A stretch of DNA of 64,000 nucleotides. Origin: Tomocerus qinae (lineage: Eukaryota > Arthropoda > Collembola > Entomobryomorpha > Tomoceridae). This document shows, one piece after another, positions 50,751 to 63,807 of this stretch; position 1 is the first letter of the stretch; every line of letters begins with the position of its first letter. Both the position numbers and the translations under genes were made by a program. The stretch spans positions 24,726,201 through 24,790,200 of the forward strand of contig CM034548.1 of the NCBI GenBank assembly GCA_020055645.1. Reading direction: 5' to 3'. The notes below the pieces were generated by a model. It searched no databases. It worked only from the letters and a program-made list of their open reading frames with translations, and was not told where the DNA came from.

Positions 50751-53700
50751 CTAGGGTATACTGAAGAGTACAATATATAATAGCATTTTACACACCATGA
50801 TTATTAGAAGGATGTATTTTCTGTTTCTTATTAGTATGCGGTGCACCATTCTCGAACGTCGAACCACATGAAACGATAGCAAGTTGGAGTTATTCTGTCC
50901 TGCTTAGTCAGAGGTTGCTCTGCCTCCTAACAAAAACTCACTCCAGTTCATTTTATTCTGAATGAAAATGAAAGGGTTAGGCCATAGTCAAGTCAACAAG
51001 TAAACAAGACGGAAGCGATTATCTTTGGGTCTTCCTGAATTAAGAAGAACTCGAATTTTTTCATCCATCCGGAGACTTGGCAAATTATATAAAAGCTATG
51101 CCTTATAAAACTTCACAGTGCATATCATCTCATTTTATTTTATAGCTTGTTAAAGGTAGCGTCAGTAATAAAATATTTTTGGTGCTCCAGTTGCAATATT
51201 AATATTATATAGGTGAAACTCTGGCCAATATTTTAAACTGTTTTATACAATCCTTGAAGTGTTTTCATTTAATGTAAAATAAATACTTTAATATTTCAGA
51301 TACACCAGTTTATTTGTTCTTTTGTTCTTTCCCTCCCACTATAATGAATACACACGCTATCTACATGCTGGCACACATTCGCCACGTATCTTCTTCAATA
51401 CCTGATGTTTTCAGAGTTGTAATAATTTTTAATAGAGCTTTAATTGTACATTTAAATATGAAGGGGATTTTTAATACTTATGATAAAAATCCATGCATTA
51501 ATGCGTTTACATTGGTGAAATTACAAAAAATATCATTGAAACTCATTCAAAAATATTCATAGACACAAAACAGGGCTTAGTAAGTCCAAATAGTTGTTCA
51601 TAAAGCTATATAGCAATTATTTGATACTTGTAAAGCCTTAACCGTACTTTTTCTTGGTACAAACATTAAAGGAATATTTTTGGTCACAATAAATGCGTAT
51701 AACCACGTAAGTGTCGTGCTACTCACCTAATTCCATTTGTCTCTCCATTAATAACTAGTTAAGCAAACAGCCAATAAGCATCATCTTCATTGGGCTATTT
51801 AAAAGACAAAGCAAAGCTTCTAATGCTGGAGACCGGTTGTATGTAACAGTTCAAGTTCAGGTTACATAGAGGAGAACACCGAGAGCAGGTGTTGGGGTTG
51901 GTCTACTGCATTATATACATGGTGTAGAACTTATTATGCCTGATAAATAATGCCCATTAGCGCTTCGCTGAACTTGCCGTCTTTTCATTCCCTCTCATTA
52001 TTTAACAATATTTTATTAATGTCAGTGATTTGACTGTTAACAATTAAATGTATAATATGATTTTATGATTGTGGGGATTCGGAGATGTATAAAAATAACA
52101 GTAATATATCAGGAGTTTTGAAAATCACACAATGTTCGTATCACATTAAAGTAGGCAATAAAAATTTAGTAAACCTTACTCTAACTTAGTCCACTCCACT
52201 TAGTCCTTGCCACTCACCCCACCACACATTGTTACATAGATATAAAGGCAGGTAAATTTATTGCTCTATCAATACCGGCATTATATATAGTAATTTATTC
52301 TCCGTTTTAAAATTTGTTAATTGATAAACTCTATTTAAGTATAAAATGTTCTCACAGTACCCCATGGGATGCTAGCCTAATAATTTTTCGAGTATTCAAG
52401 GCATGGAAGAAAAGTAAAATACAAGAACGGAATTCGTCGATTTCAAAAAATGAGCTAAAAGAAAACGTTAACTGACTCTTGATGAGTCTTGAATGAAGTC
52501 CAATTAACCTTTAGCATTCTAGGGAAAAAAGTCTATTTGCAATGGGGCAATAAATCAGAGAGATGTATACTTCGTTAGTAGATTGTAGAGTGAAATGCTT
52601 TTGATACAGATACAGATTATAAATAGTATACAGTAACCCTAGAACGGCTAATTGAAAATACATATTATGCCATTTGCTGTAGGTACACATTTTAAGTAAA
52701 AGTTTGACTATCCATAGGCTGATGAATAAAAGTGTGATAGGCCTGTAGTGGCTGGCTAAAATGGATAAAGCGGTTAAAAATATGAGTTAACTCAAATCAG
52801 ATCAATTTTCATCAGTAATAAAATGTTTTTAGGAGTAAATGTAAATCCTCTTTAAGAGGCAGTTTAAATTCAAAGGTAATTTGTAGCTACTTTTTAAGGG
52901 GTATTAACGTCGTAATTGAGTATTTTTGATCACTTTATATGCCTGCAGGCCACATGGTTGGCCAAAATCTTAAAATGCCAGCTAAAATAAAACACTGTTC
53001 TTACTCCTGGGATTCTACGAATTGGAGATAGGTACTTTTTACAATAAAGGAAAGGAGTAGGTAGCAGCAGAGGTAGATGGGTTGGGTATACATGAACATG
53101 GTAGTTGTAGACAGAGTGTACATGCATCAGTCTTGTAAGGTAAGGCACGGTGAATCAAAGAGTGGAATGAATGGAAACGCCAGAAGTTAAAGAGCGATTC
53201 AGTTGGAGAGAAGAAGGTTTGTCCAGGTGAACTAAGAACGGAAGAAAGGTGTTCCGGAAGTGGTGGCACAAGAGGGACTGGTGCATAGGGAGACCCACAG
53301 ACTAGACTGGCAAAGCCACTACACAGACGAGCTAAACCAACCAACCTTTTATGAAAACAAATGAGTGCAGTGCATTGAGTTGCCAATAGTCTGGCTGGCT
53401 TTAGACACTATTGAGTCCCAATTCAATTCCATACCAATTTACTTTACCAAGTCTGAATTCTATTTCCAAGTAGAAAATCTTACCTGTGTGTTCTACACTT
53501 GATTTCACAAAGAAAATTGTTTTCGAATCAATGGACATGCATCCACATTGTCCTAATAAATTTGTATTAAAATGGAGATAGGTATGGAAATATAAAACTT
53601 TGAGTCATACGTGCTTTCCACTACTTCATGCAGTTATAATCATAATTTCAAAGTGATAAGTTGATGTCTTATTAATTCTCTGGTTCAGCTTAACCATAAA

Positions 53701-54517
53701 AAATTCTTAATCTTAATGAATTCCTAAAATGATCTCATAAAGAAATTTTTAAGTTTGTTTTAGCTGTGGAAATCCCATATGGATTAGTCCATATAGAATA
53801 TCCAAAACGGACACTTGGGGCGAATTAAATATGGAAATGGATACACCTTGAGGTTTTCTTAAGAGCTTGTGTTTATCTCTGGTATAAGCATTATTTGAAA
53901 TTGCATTCATTTTGTTCAATTTAAACTTTTGTTGTTCATGGGATCGATTGCCATTTTATATATTGATTTGTATTTAGACATCTATGAGTTGAAAAAGTGT
54001 ACAAGTTAAATTAGATCTCATGTCCAAGATCATGAATATTGAAGAGGTCCTCTTGTATTTATGACCACTAGTGAAGACTCACGGAGGCTATAGTCATGAA
54101 TTACCCATAAGCGGATGTGATGAGGTATCCGGCCGATGTTGTTGTGAAGTCGTAAATAATGACGGATAATGAGTGAAACATTTTAAGTAATTCATGAATC
54201 ACCATATTGTAGTAACTAAATAAGTGCATTTGCTACCGAGTGTTTATTTCACGGTGCATTGGTTATTTTTAGGTTATTATTGCATTTATCATGAAAACTG
54301 AGAAGTAATATTTTGTCCCATTGCATGCAAGTTCAGAATAGCTTAGAAAGTACACAATATAGCTCTTGGGTGAAACCGGTGAAACAGCAAACGAAAGTTT
54401 GGTGAAACATATGCGAAACACACGAGAACTACTCGAATACTTAAGGCTGCCTCTGCTACCGATTTTCAGTTATACCACGCGGTGTTAGTTGCTGCATTAC
54501 AGCATGCTGTCTATTTT
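50751..54517. other. No gene resolved
   Basis: Mostly AT-rich. A strong minus-strand acceptor (CTTTCATTTTCATTCAG) lies near 50,955, but the downstream frame is short. A GC-richer patch at 53,040-53,400 has raised G on the plus strand and long minus-strand frames of low complexity; it may be regulatory. Confidence 0.3.
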
Positions 54518-54617
54518 ACTACGGCGTCATAAATTTTATCTCATTGACTCTTCTCATTTCATGTATTTGAACAGGATAATTTTCAAAATCAAAACTTTGG
54601 TCAATTTTCTTGCTTAC

Positions 54618-54757
54618 AACATTAAAAATTTCAAAAAACGAATCCTTACTTAAGTTAAGAATCGAGGACTGAAAACCAAATTCGGCTATCTTTTGAAATG
54701 AGCGCAGAAATTGGAAGCGCGTCCTAGCCGAGGCAGCCTTAGCCTGAATTGACGATT
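54618..54757 (-). CDS. Candidate internal exon, unknown protein
   Basis: An excellent minus-strand acceptor (TTATTACTTTTTTTACAG) and a good donor (GTT|GTAAGC) bound 140 bases open in frame (phase 1 in, phase 0 out). The translation includes ARTRFQFLRSFQKIAEFGFQ, a likely helix. The frame stays open 99 bases further, to 54519, beyond the donor. Flanking exons could not be placed, and the phase does not join directly to the 58.8 kb exon. It may belong to the same minus-strand gene. Function unknown. Confidence 0.35.
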
Positions 54758-54879
54758 CTGTAAAAAAAGTAATAACTTTGTCAATTTTAGTGCATAATAC
54801 ATTTATTGAAGTAGAACATTTATTCTCGTGCAGAAAATGCTCAGAATACACGCTAAGTACTCCAGTTTATCAGCATATT

Positions 54880-55440
54880 ATACTCATTTTGCTGGAAATT
54901 TAAAATATGCAATTAATAGTGCACTGTCTCTGCCATTTAAAAGTCACCGTTATCTGAATAATCCTAATGTTAAAAAATAAAAGGAGAGCCAGATGGCTTT
55001 AAGCACAAGAACTTGTCGCATTTGAACAGATACAGCTCGGATTTACTTCCCTCGTAATAATTTTAATAACTAGGACATTTGAAATCTCTTCTGAAATGGG
55101 ATTTCTAAACCATCAAATGTCATAGGGACTGCTTTGAGAAAATAATGCCATATAGTTATTGCCTAAGAGTATGTACATGTGCATGAATTCTCACAGTAGT
55201 AGGTTCGCAATTGAATTTGTCGAGCATTAAAGAGTTTCTCAATTGCCTCGAAAATGGCAGTGTTCATTACCTTTCCTACTGCGTAGGTTTGAATAGAAAG
55301 AGATAATTGATGCAGACAAGAATCTATAATGTCATTTCTACTCTATTACTGCTACCCTTCTAATTGTTTTGTACGAAAAATATTGTTATGGAGACATATC
55401 ATATAGTATAGAGTAGAGATTTACATTTGAAATGGAAACT
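54880..55440. other. No gene seen
   Basis: AT-rich. A short minus-strand frame near 55,000 (SELYLFKCDKFLCLKPSG) is coding-like but has no splice sites. Confidence 0.25.
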
Positions 55441-56420
55441 AATAGAATCATGGAAGATAGCCATAGGAAGAAAACATTATAAAGAAGAGAGATGTATAGA
55501 GGAGAAGAAAGCGGAGTGAGTAAGGAGAATCCGTAGTAAATCACTAGGCAGGGACCATAAGATTGGATTGTAAATTTGTAAACATAGCTCTGCGACAGGA
55601 GGTAGGAGTAATGTGGAGGAAGGAGAAAATTGGAAAAGAGCTAAAGGTAAAAGCAATGTTATTTAGCTATTGTGGACGGTGCATTTGAAAATGCAATAAT
55701 ATGCCACGCGATCGTATAATTCGGTAATTGTGAACTGCAATATTGTGAGTGTAGAGTTGTGAAAGATTGTACTGGACTAGAATATGCTGGTGGCTTTGAA
55801 TTGGGCAAGCACATTTATCTTGGATAGAATCTTTAAAAGAAGAAATGTTTTACACAGCTTAGACTCGAATGCACTTATAGCTCCTATGCATTTACCCTCT
55901 CCTCTACTACTAGTAGGTATATAGAGCACATATATATTTTTAGATATTTGCAGATGCAGTAGCTAGTAGTGATTGTATTTCTATAGGAATGCCTAAGTAT
56001 ATTATAAGAGAGTGAGTTGGTGTGGTTACAGAGAGTCTGTAGATGTAATAGTATAGTTTTCTTTGAAGTATTATAAGAAAAGGAAAAGTATGGATATAGA
56101 TTATAGTAGTAGAGTATTGTAGGAGGAAGAATGCTTGGAGGAAAGTGTTCATAGTGGAGAGAGTAAAAGTGGAGTAGATGCACATTGGTATGTGTGAGTT
56201 TAGAAGGGGAGCAAGCGTGGAAGTCGCTGAATGAGGAAGGCTGGGTATGGGAAGGCAAGAAGAGTGCTCGAGTCTGGAGAAGAGATAGATCGGAGTGGAA
56301 ACTGGAAATCTCTCTGGAGAAAGGGAAGGCTGGGAAGGGTAGGGAAATGAGAAAGAAGCTTCAGTCGAGTTCCGTTGAGTGTAGAGGAGTATTCTGTGCA
56401 CAATAATGTGCAGTCGATTC
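55441..56420. other. Purine-rich (plus strand) stretch
   Basis: For nearly 1 kb the plus strand is dominated by G and A. The long minus-strand frames here (one of 153 codons, 55940-56401) are low-complexity Ser/Thr/Tyr/Leu/Pro strings caused by this bias and are not called as genes. The bias reverses to the right of about 57 kb. Confidence 0.5.
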
Positions 56421-56803
56421 CAGCGAGGCAGGCAGAAGAGACGAGCCTAGCGAACATGACATAGTCCTCCGTTCGAGAAATAAAAGTACTACTCAGATAG
56501 AAACTAAGGGGCTAGAATAGTCTACTAGATCTCCGTGACATCGGATCGGAGTCTGCAAAATTGCAAATCGCAACTGAATTCCGTAGGACTCGCTCTCTCT
56601 CTCTCTCACTCTCTGTCTTCAATTAGTAGTAGTAGTAGGAGTAGTGAACTGACTTTTGTTCTTTATTCTGGAGATTGTCCTCCTAGTATTTAGAAGATCC
56701 ATCCACCTACAAACCTTTCGGAGTCTGGTGTGGATGAGTAGTAGGAGTCAAGACAATAGGAATTGTAGTTAGTATATCTGAGACGTGTATGGGAGTAGGA
56801 GTC

Positions 56804-56828
56804 TAGTAGTAGTAGTAGTAGTAGTAGT
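56804..56828. repeat. (TAG)n microsatellite
   Basis: About eight uninterrupted TAG triplets. A shorter TAG run occurs near 56,626 and a CT dinucleotide run near 56,590. Confidence 0.9.
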
Positions 56829-56922
56829 GTGCGGGTGGTGGTTGGGTTGGCTGGAGAGAGGCCACAGAAAGAGAGGTCTGCACAGACAGAGAGTCAAGTC
56901 AGTAGTTGTGAGTGAGTATATC

Positions 56923-58511
56923 TCAGTTGACTCGTCTGACTTTGTCTCAGACTCTGGCTGGAGTTATACGTGAGGAGCTTGGCAATCCTCGCGTCAGTTG
57001 CTAAGAGATAAACCGTACTTAACCATCTCAGTGTGCGGGCGAGCGCCGGAACGGCATCAGATCTTGCTCGCTGCGCTACACTTTCTCTCAACAATCTTGA
57101 TTTGTTTCACCCAACACGCTAGTTTCTACTTAAAACAACACCAAAATACAATTACTATTGTATTACTACCATCAGTTGAACAGACGGAAGGACATACGTA
57201 GCCCCTCCAATCACGCCGAGGAGAACGTCATATTACTATAGCCTGCCCTGCCACTGCTTACTACTTATATACCACCGGAGAAGAACAAGACGTTCATTCA
57301 CTATATCCTTGTAGGAAGCGACGTCTTCAAGTTTCTGGATTTATTGTTGTCTATTCTTGACTCACCGCCTGTCTTTTATATTCCAATTAGTTGACTTGGG
57401 CTACAGAGACTTGTCCTTACCCAGTCCTGTCATTTGAGTTACACTTGACATTTTACATCGGACTCTTTTGTTTCCTGACCCGTTGTCCTCTCTTTCTGTC
57501 ATCACCTTATCCTGACCATCCTTTTGTTGACATTTCCATTCAGATCACATCAACGGATTTATTTCCATTCCTATGATCTTCAAAATACCTTTCCAGCCGC
57601 TCACTCATTCCAGTACGTCTCCATTACTGCTAAATAAATTATACCCACGACGTAACACAATCAATACCACCACTACTACTGTCTCAACGTTTTATTCCTC
57701 AACAACAAGACAAGACGCTACTCCGACTACTCCCATTCATTATATATCTACCAACAACGGAGCAAAATTCCGAGCTACGAGGGATATTGTTAAATATTTC
57801 ATTTCCTTGTCAAAGGAGCAAGCGGAAAACATCTCTATGTAAATCCAATATCATTCTATCTAACATACCATGTAAAAGAATATCATCATACTCTCAGAAA
57901 ATACTGGAGAGAAAGAAGAACAATCGTAACGAAACATATCATATCGTCACAGATCCATTCCAAAGAATTCTTCGGAAGCCTTAACGACCACTCTCATGTA
58001 ATCTTAGCGTGAGACGATCTTCATCTAAACGATACATATCATATCATACCTGCCTATAATCAAAAGGAAATATCAATCATATTTCTTGCCTTGGACATAA
58101 CTTTGAGTAATATACTTACGTAATAAGTAATATTACTCCAATAATATTATACTTAGATAATTACAAAATAATATTAACTCTACTAGCTATATATATATCA
58201 CTAGTAGGTCGATACATATCAGTAACAGGACCCTACAGTAATATTATACATATCAATGTAAACTAGTGCTTTAGAGTTACAACTATACGAAATAAGAACT
58301 GGATAATATATTTCTTGTCTATAATAGCTATACATATCGCCTGATTTACATCTTTGTTTATTAGCCGTATGAGGTAGCTCGCTATTATATTCGTATTCAC
58401 ACAGTGCCTACGCAAATATTTAAACGACGACTTGACAAAAACAAATAACTCAATTTAAAAAACAATCTCATCTATCAATAATCCACACTGTTACAAAACT
58501 TCACATCAAAG
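56923..58511 (+). other. Possible noncoding first exon with strong splice donor
   Basis: An initiator TCAGTT lies at 56923-56928, without a TATA box at proper distance. The plus strand downstream is C/A/T-rich and poor in G for about 1.1 kb. It reaches a consensus donor CAAAG|GTAAGT after 58511. Only short, low-complexity open frames lie in between (57573-57842 is the longest). This fits a long 5' UTR or noncoding exon of a gene whose coding part lies beyond the window. The start is inferred; the donor is seen. Confidence 0.35.
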
Positions 58512-58793
58512 GTAAGTCTTTTCAAGTTGCTCTATATAAAATCCTTGAAAAGTTTCTTTTTGATTTATCGTTCTGATATGCATTATATTGCAAAGCGTTA
58601 ATGATGGATATATGCTAGTAGTACTACTAGTAGTTATAGTAATGAAGTGTTACATGCGGACAAAGAGATTCCACCTTTTCTTTGACACTGTCTCCCGCAA
58701 TGCTAAATAAATACGTACATGACTACTGAGCTTTGATAATTACATCTTTTACATGTAATACAGTAATAAATGTTTATGTACAGGAAAGCTTAC

Positions 58794-59950
58794 GTGCATT
58801 TTGCTGACATCAACGTCAACCTTAGAATTGCTGGGACTCGAGTCGACTAAAATCCTGACTGCACTATTCAGCTCTCCTTCAAGTAATCTCTTGCGAAAAT
58901 ACAATTCTCGGTAAGAACTCCACCTTCTCACTTCCTAACTTGAAATTTATGCAAATTTACGAGCCTTGTGGCTAGCAAACGAGAAACCTTACACATAATA
59001 TCACTTCTACTCATAGCACACAATCGGCACAATGCATTGGCATAATCCACAGTCATTTAAAATGCAAACGAATGTATTCATATACATATATTTACCATTT
59101 ATACACAGGTTCATGTCTATCTGACAATAAGACAAAGCAATAGAAAAGACAATTTCAGTTCCAAACTTCAAACAAACTCAAACAGACGAATTATATAAAT
59201 AAACAATTTCATTTATTCAACTTTCCTGTCCTTCTCCTATACATTCACATGTAATTGCCATCCTGCCCCAAAACTAGTACGAATTCTCCAGATGTAATTT
59301 CTAACCACTCATTCTACAATATAGTGAGTGTTAACAAAGATAGCATTTCAAGAATCCTTAGCCTATCTCCCTTTGAACATGGTCAGGTTTCTATAGCCGT
59401 GAAAAATGAATTGTAAAAACAGAAGCTATATCAATATTATAACGGAAGCGACAAATAATTGACAGCCATAGCTAAAATGCTACTTTGTCGCAAGTGTATA
59501 GTAAGGACACTAGAATATGTTGAACTTGGACGCGCAGTTGCGATTTTAAAGGAACTGAAACGTCAAGAGAAGAGTGTGAAAAATAATTCCCTACTATTTC
59601 CGTTCCCGTATCGAGGATTTAAACTATGAATTGTTCATAAGCTTCCTCTGTTTAATTTGCCTCTTATTTGCTTTGTCTTAATACCCGGTTTACTTAGTAT
59701 CCCGCTCATATCAGTACGAAAAAAACCCAAACCACAGCACGTCACATCAAAAGAGCAGCAGCAACTAATTTCTTGGTCCAATCCTTACAAATAGCAATAA
59801 AATGTATATACATGTTGTACGTATGTATAGTAATATCAAGTTCACAGTTAATCTCACCTATCTGTAACCTGGCACTCTCATTGTCTAGTCTTCTTAGCTT
59901 CGTCCCCAACAGATACAACATTACAATTTTTGTGAGCATATCATTCAACT
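58794..59950 (-). CDS. Unidentified multi-exon gene, three consecutive internal exons
   Basis: I do not recognise this protein, but the exon structure is convincing. Minus-strand exons are 59858-59950 (donor ATAG|GTGAGA), 59484-59554 (acceptor CACTCTTCTCTTGACGTTTCAG region, donor AAA|GTAGCA) and 58794-58934 (acceptor CAAGTTAG, donor CAC|GTAAGC). Phases 1/1, 1/0 and 0/0 fit throughout. The translation runs LNDMLTKIVMLYLLGTKLRR, LDNESARLQI, then VPLKSQLRVQVQHILVSLLY, TCDK, then EVRRWSSYRELYFRKRLLEG and ELNSAVRILVDSSPSNSKVD. It is helix-rich with many charged residues, as in solenoid or scaffold proteins. Upstream exons (right of 59950) and downstream exons (left of 58794) are not resolved. The exons at 54.6 kb or 49.1-49.8 kb could be the 3' continuation. 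Confidence 0.6.
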
Positions 59951-62900
59951 CTGTATAGGTTGCTTCTAATTTCTATCTTGGGTTCTCTGGCTGACTTCTG
60001 TCGGTAACATTGATTTCCGGTCTGAGAACCAGGTGTGCTCAGCCAACTCAAACTCCTGCCCTGCCATAAGTTAGCCTCTGTTTAAGTACACAAACTTGCT
60101 TTAAGAGCTCTAAGCATATTATCTACATGTGTATAGACTTCCAAATGATATCCCAATATCCTTTCCTATTATGTGCACATGTCGCGTAGCTTCAGCTACA
60201 GTCACTAATCCCACCACAAGAAATACCTTTTCCCATTCTTTTAAATTCTACAACTGCATATGTTAAAATCGCTAAAAAAGCCCTTCAAATTTCCAATTCT
60301 AATTGAATTCTTGTTTTTTACCTGCGAATATTACTATTAGATCAACGAAAATAAACCCATACTAGTTTCTACCAAATTAATCTTAAGATTGCCGCAGTAT
60401 CCACATTTTATAATACTACTTAAGGCTTTTCATGTAATCACATTAGATTTACACGTTATAGAATAGGGAAGGTAATGCACTTTAAACATAAGTACTAGTC
60501 ACTTCTACAAAGGGTTATCCTTCAAAGTAAATAAGTCTCATACATCTTACAGTTTTATAAACAGGAAATATTATATTAGAATGTTGAGAAAGAATATGTT
60601 CAAAGCTCTAACAGATATCATGCGAACCTTATGTTGTCAAGAATAAGAAATATAACCCAAGTAGCTCTGCTATGTATATAGCTACAGAATGAATGTACAT
60701 ACTTAAGTAATACGAGACCGGCTATATGGTTGGGCTAAGCTGCTAGTTTGTTTCATGGTTTGATTAGTTATGTAATACATAGAGTCCCTTGTACGTATAG
60801 GCTGGCAGGTAGGTAGAAGGTATACTACTCTACCCTATCTATCATAAGCTCGAGGATGAATCAAATCTATAGCATTTGGCAAGCGATAGTTTGTCGCGTG
60901 CCGATGTTTTTTCTTGGCAAGGCAACCCGTCCGGTCCAGTCCAGTCTGTCTACTTCGATCGACTTGATTCTTTCTTTGCACTCTTTTTGTGTTGTAGGGC
61001 ATTGTATTCCTACTCACTTCGCTCCCTTTTCTTATAATATGTTGACTAAGTAAGCACTTACTTAGTGGAGTAGTTTTTTGACAAAAGTCTCATCTACACA
61101 CTCTCCCCGTTACCTTGTTTTCTATTGTGCTTTTACGAAATGAAAACTGTAAGCACATTTCATTGTGTATTGTGTCAGCTATCTTTTTTTGTACTCCTTT
61201 CCAGAAATCTAACATTTCATATATTAATTTTTTTCCCAGCTGCAAAAACAAGAAAAGGTTGAACAATATTACATTTGATTATATCGTAGGCTCTTAATAT
61301 ATTTTGTAAACATTTAGCCAAATTAAATTATGTACAAAGTATGGTAGTGAAATATAATATTAGGTATATATGTAACTGAGAATAAGAGAAATTGTCTACT
61401 ACTCTAGTCAAGTAGACAGCCAAAAGTTGTGGCATGGCAAAGTTGGGCACTTGAAGTAAGTAAGTAGTAACAATAGGTACTTTAGCGACGTAATAATATA
61501 AAATAACGTTGTGTTTTGATGGCTGTAAATCCAATTCTTCTGTTCTAGTGAGTGACTAACTAACAATAAGAACTCTAAAAGTCCCAAGTTACAATTAGTT
61601 CAATTTCTTTATCGTGCCCACATAAAAACCACTAGTGTTTAATGAGATAGTAGGAGAGGACGTGGACGGCCAAAGTAAACTAAAATTTAATGGGGATTCT
61701 ATTTTATATTTGTACCGTACAGAAACTTGGTAATAATACACACCAAGTTTTCTTTTATTCCTTGTATTTAGACTGCATATAAGTATATAAGTGTAACTGT
61801 ATGCAACATTCAGCAGACGTAGTATGAAAGAATTGCTCTAATTCCCTCTACCTGTCCGGGTCTATTCTGCAGTTTTCTAGCCATTGCTTCACATATCTTA
61901 CCTGCGTTTTGTTGAGCCATGCTTCCTTCTCTTGACTTCTCCTGACTTTCTGCATGGGATGTTTTAGTAATAGCACACTAGCTAAAACATCAGTCTGTCT
62001 TTGCATGTACGTACCATATGTACATATTATGGCGTTCTATGCTAAACTCAATTCTCTCAATTTTCATGTACATAGTGCTTATTGCATTGTTTCGTGTTAG
62101 TCCAGTTGTACACGTAGTCTATACGTACCTCGATACGGTTTTATACTAACTCGTATTCTAAATAGAGAGCTCCATAATAATATTATAATGCCATGTTCAT
62201 TTTATGTATATTGGATATTGGATGATTGTAGTGCAGTGTTATGTAGTGTTTAGTTAAAGTGCTACTGAGTAGTAGCGATCAGAGCAGCTATTTTAAAAAC
62301 TTCTGTACACTTGCATTAGCTGGCTCATGTTACACTATATTGAGCTTGTACAAATAATATGCATGCATCCTATTATTACTCCATGCCACACCACCGACCG
62401 CTACCACTAACTAGTACTAATACTATCGGGTTAAAAGCACCGTCCGTCTGTCCATGTATTTTATTTTACAGAGAAGAGACATCAAATTGACTGAATAGAG
62501 TATTGGATGAGGAGCACACTTAACCTGCATTTAAGTTTGCAAAGCAATGAAATGAGCTAACGTATTGCAGAACGTGTAGACACATAATAAATATAATCGA
62601 CATTGCATTCTCAGTAGGTTTAGCCCGTCCATAATACTGATTCATATAGTATTGAATATATTATTGTTGTTCTTGAAGCCCTTATGGTTTACAGGAACTA
62701 CACACACAGTCACAATTCGGAATCACAATAGACGATTATGGAATTGGTTGGTTGGACGATTACTACGTCGCTAAAGCAGTAAGAAGCAAGCAAGCAACAG
62801 TGCAGTCTGTTTAAGTCCGGCAGAGTCCAGAGTAAAACCCATTTTGTAGTGTTCGTGCACCGTACCCGTCGTCCTCCGTTTACTTTACCTTTAGCATTTA

Positions 62901-63100
62901 TTTGGCCCAGCATCTGATAGCTAGCGATTGAGTGTACCTATACCTATCCCAGTAGTAGTAGTTGTAGATGCATGGACTAAAAGTGTAGCAGTTGGTTCTG
63001 TTGTGGCACGAGAAGAGATATTAGTCCATCTAACCTCTCCGTGCTTTAGCTGGCAGTGCAGTGTAGCTTGGAGTTGGCTTACCTTAGCTTACCTGTAGTA
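59951..63100. other. No gene resolved; upstream part of the unknown minus-strand gene likely lies here
   Basis: An ATG-started minus-strand frame at about 59,970-60,070 reads MAGQEFELAEHTWFSDRKSM and is coding-like, but ends in a stop out of frame with the next exon. A GC-richer minus-strand frame at 60835-61017 is basic and unassigned. No promoter for the minus-strand gene was confirmed. Confidence 0.3.
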
Positions 63101-63807
63101 GTGCTAAGTAAGTATTGGAAGGCTGAACTCAGTCACTCACTACATTCACGGCACGGCTAGCTGACTGATTGTTTGTGAGTGAACAAAACGAACTCGTCGT
63201 CTCCAGTTCTTGTTCTGCTTCGGGAGACCAGAAGACCAGAGACGAAACGAAACTAGTACATAGGGATAGTTTTTATATCAGTTGGACTCTGACATTGAGC
63301 ACGAGCTGTGAACAACTGCTTTGTATACAGACACGAGTCACTTGCAAGAAATGTGCTATCTCTGTTAGTGTGCTACGAGAGAGCGACTCTCACCATACAA
63401 ATCCATGTGGGAACAAAGAAAACCAAGTTTCTAATTTGTTAACTTGTGTCAAACAATTATAGAGTTTCCGAAAAGGTACAACATTTCCCACAATAATCTT
63501 ATCTCCTATGTGTCTGTGCCTTCGTGTAGTTTACTTTCCACGCTAAATATCATTAAACTACGTTTCACATAGAGAAAGCTTTCTGTCGCTCCCGACTTCC
63601 CCGTACATTCATGTAAGTCTAATCTCATTTCGTTCCTCCTTATTTTCAGACGCATCTCCCAGATTCAAACCTTTCATATGTCAACTAACTTTCCTATATA
63701 CTACTACAATACAAACTTTCCCATCCCTACACGATTACTCGCCTTTCTCTCCACTTCTGATCACACTACTATTATTTCCGCTAATCTGTCTTTACAAAGT
63801 GTTACAG
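63101..63807 (+). promoter_or_regulatory. Possible promoter and noncoding exon ending in a good donor
   Basis: Initiator-type motifs TCAGTC (63129-63134) and TCAGTT (63278-63283) lie in a GC-richer patch where the plus strand turns from G-rich to C-rich. A good donor TTACAG|GTAAAT follows 63807. No coding exon was recognised. The layout resembles that at 56.9-58.5 kb, so these may be alternative first exons of one gene continuing to the right. Confidence 0.3.

Noticed and set aside
54443-54745. Inverted pair AAGGCTGCCTCTGCTA / TAGCCGAGGCAGCCTT as MITE ends
   Set aside because: No target duplication outside the arms, and the right arm overlaps a well-bounded candidate exon.
55884-56457. Long minus-strand frames including one of 153 codons
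   Set aside because: Low-complexity composition caused by the purine/pyrimidine bias; no motifs and several overlapping frames equally open.
56952-56966. Downstream promoter element paired with the TCAGTT initiator at 56923
   Set aside because: The AGTTA match falls at +38, not at +28, so the spacing is wrong.
59967-60070. MAGQEFELAEHTWFSDRKSM frame as the exon preceding 59858-59950
   Set aside because: It ends in a stop, has no donor, and is out of frame with the next exon.
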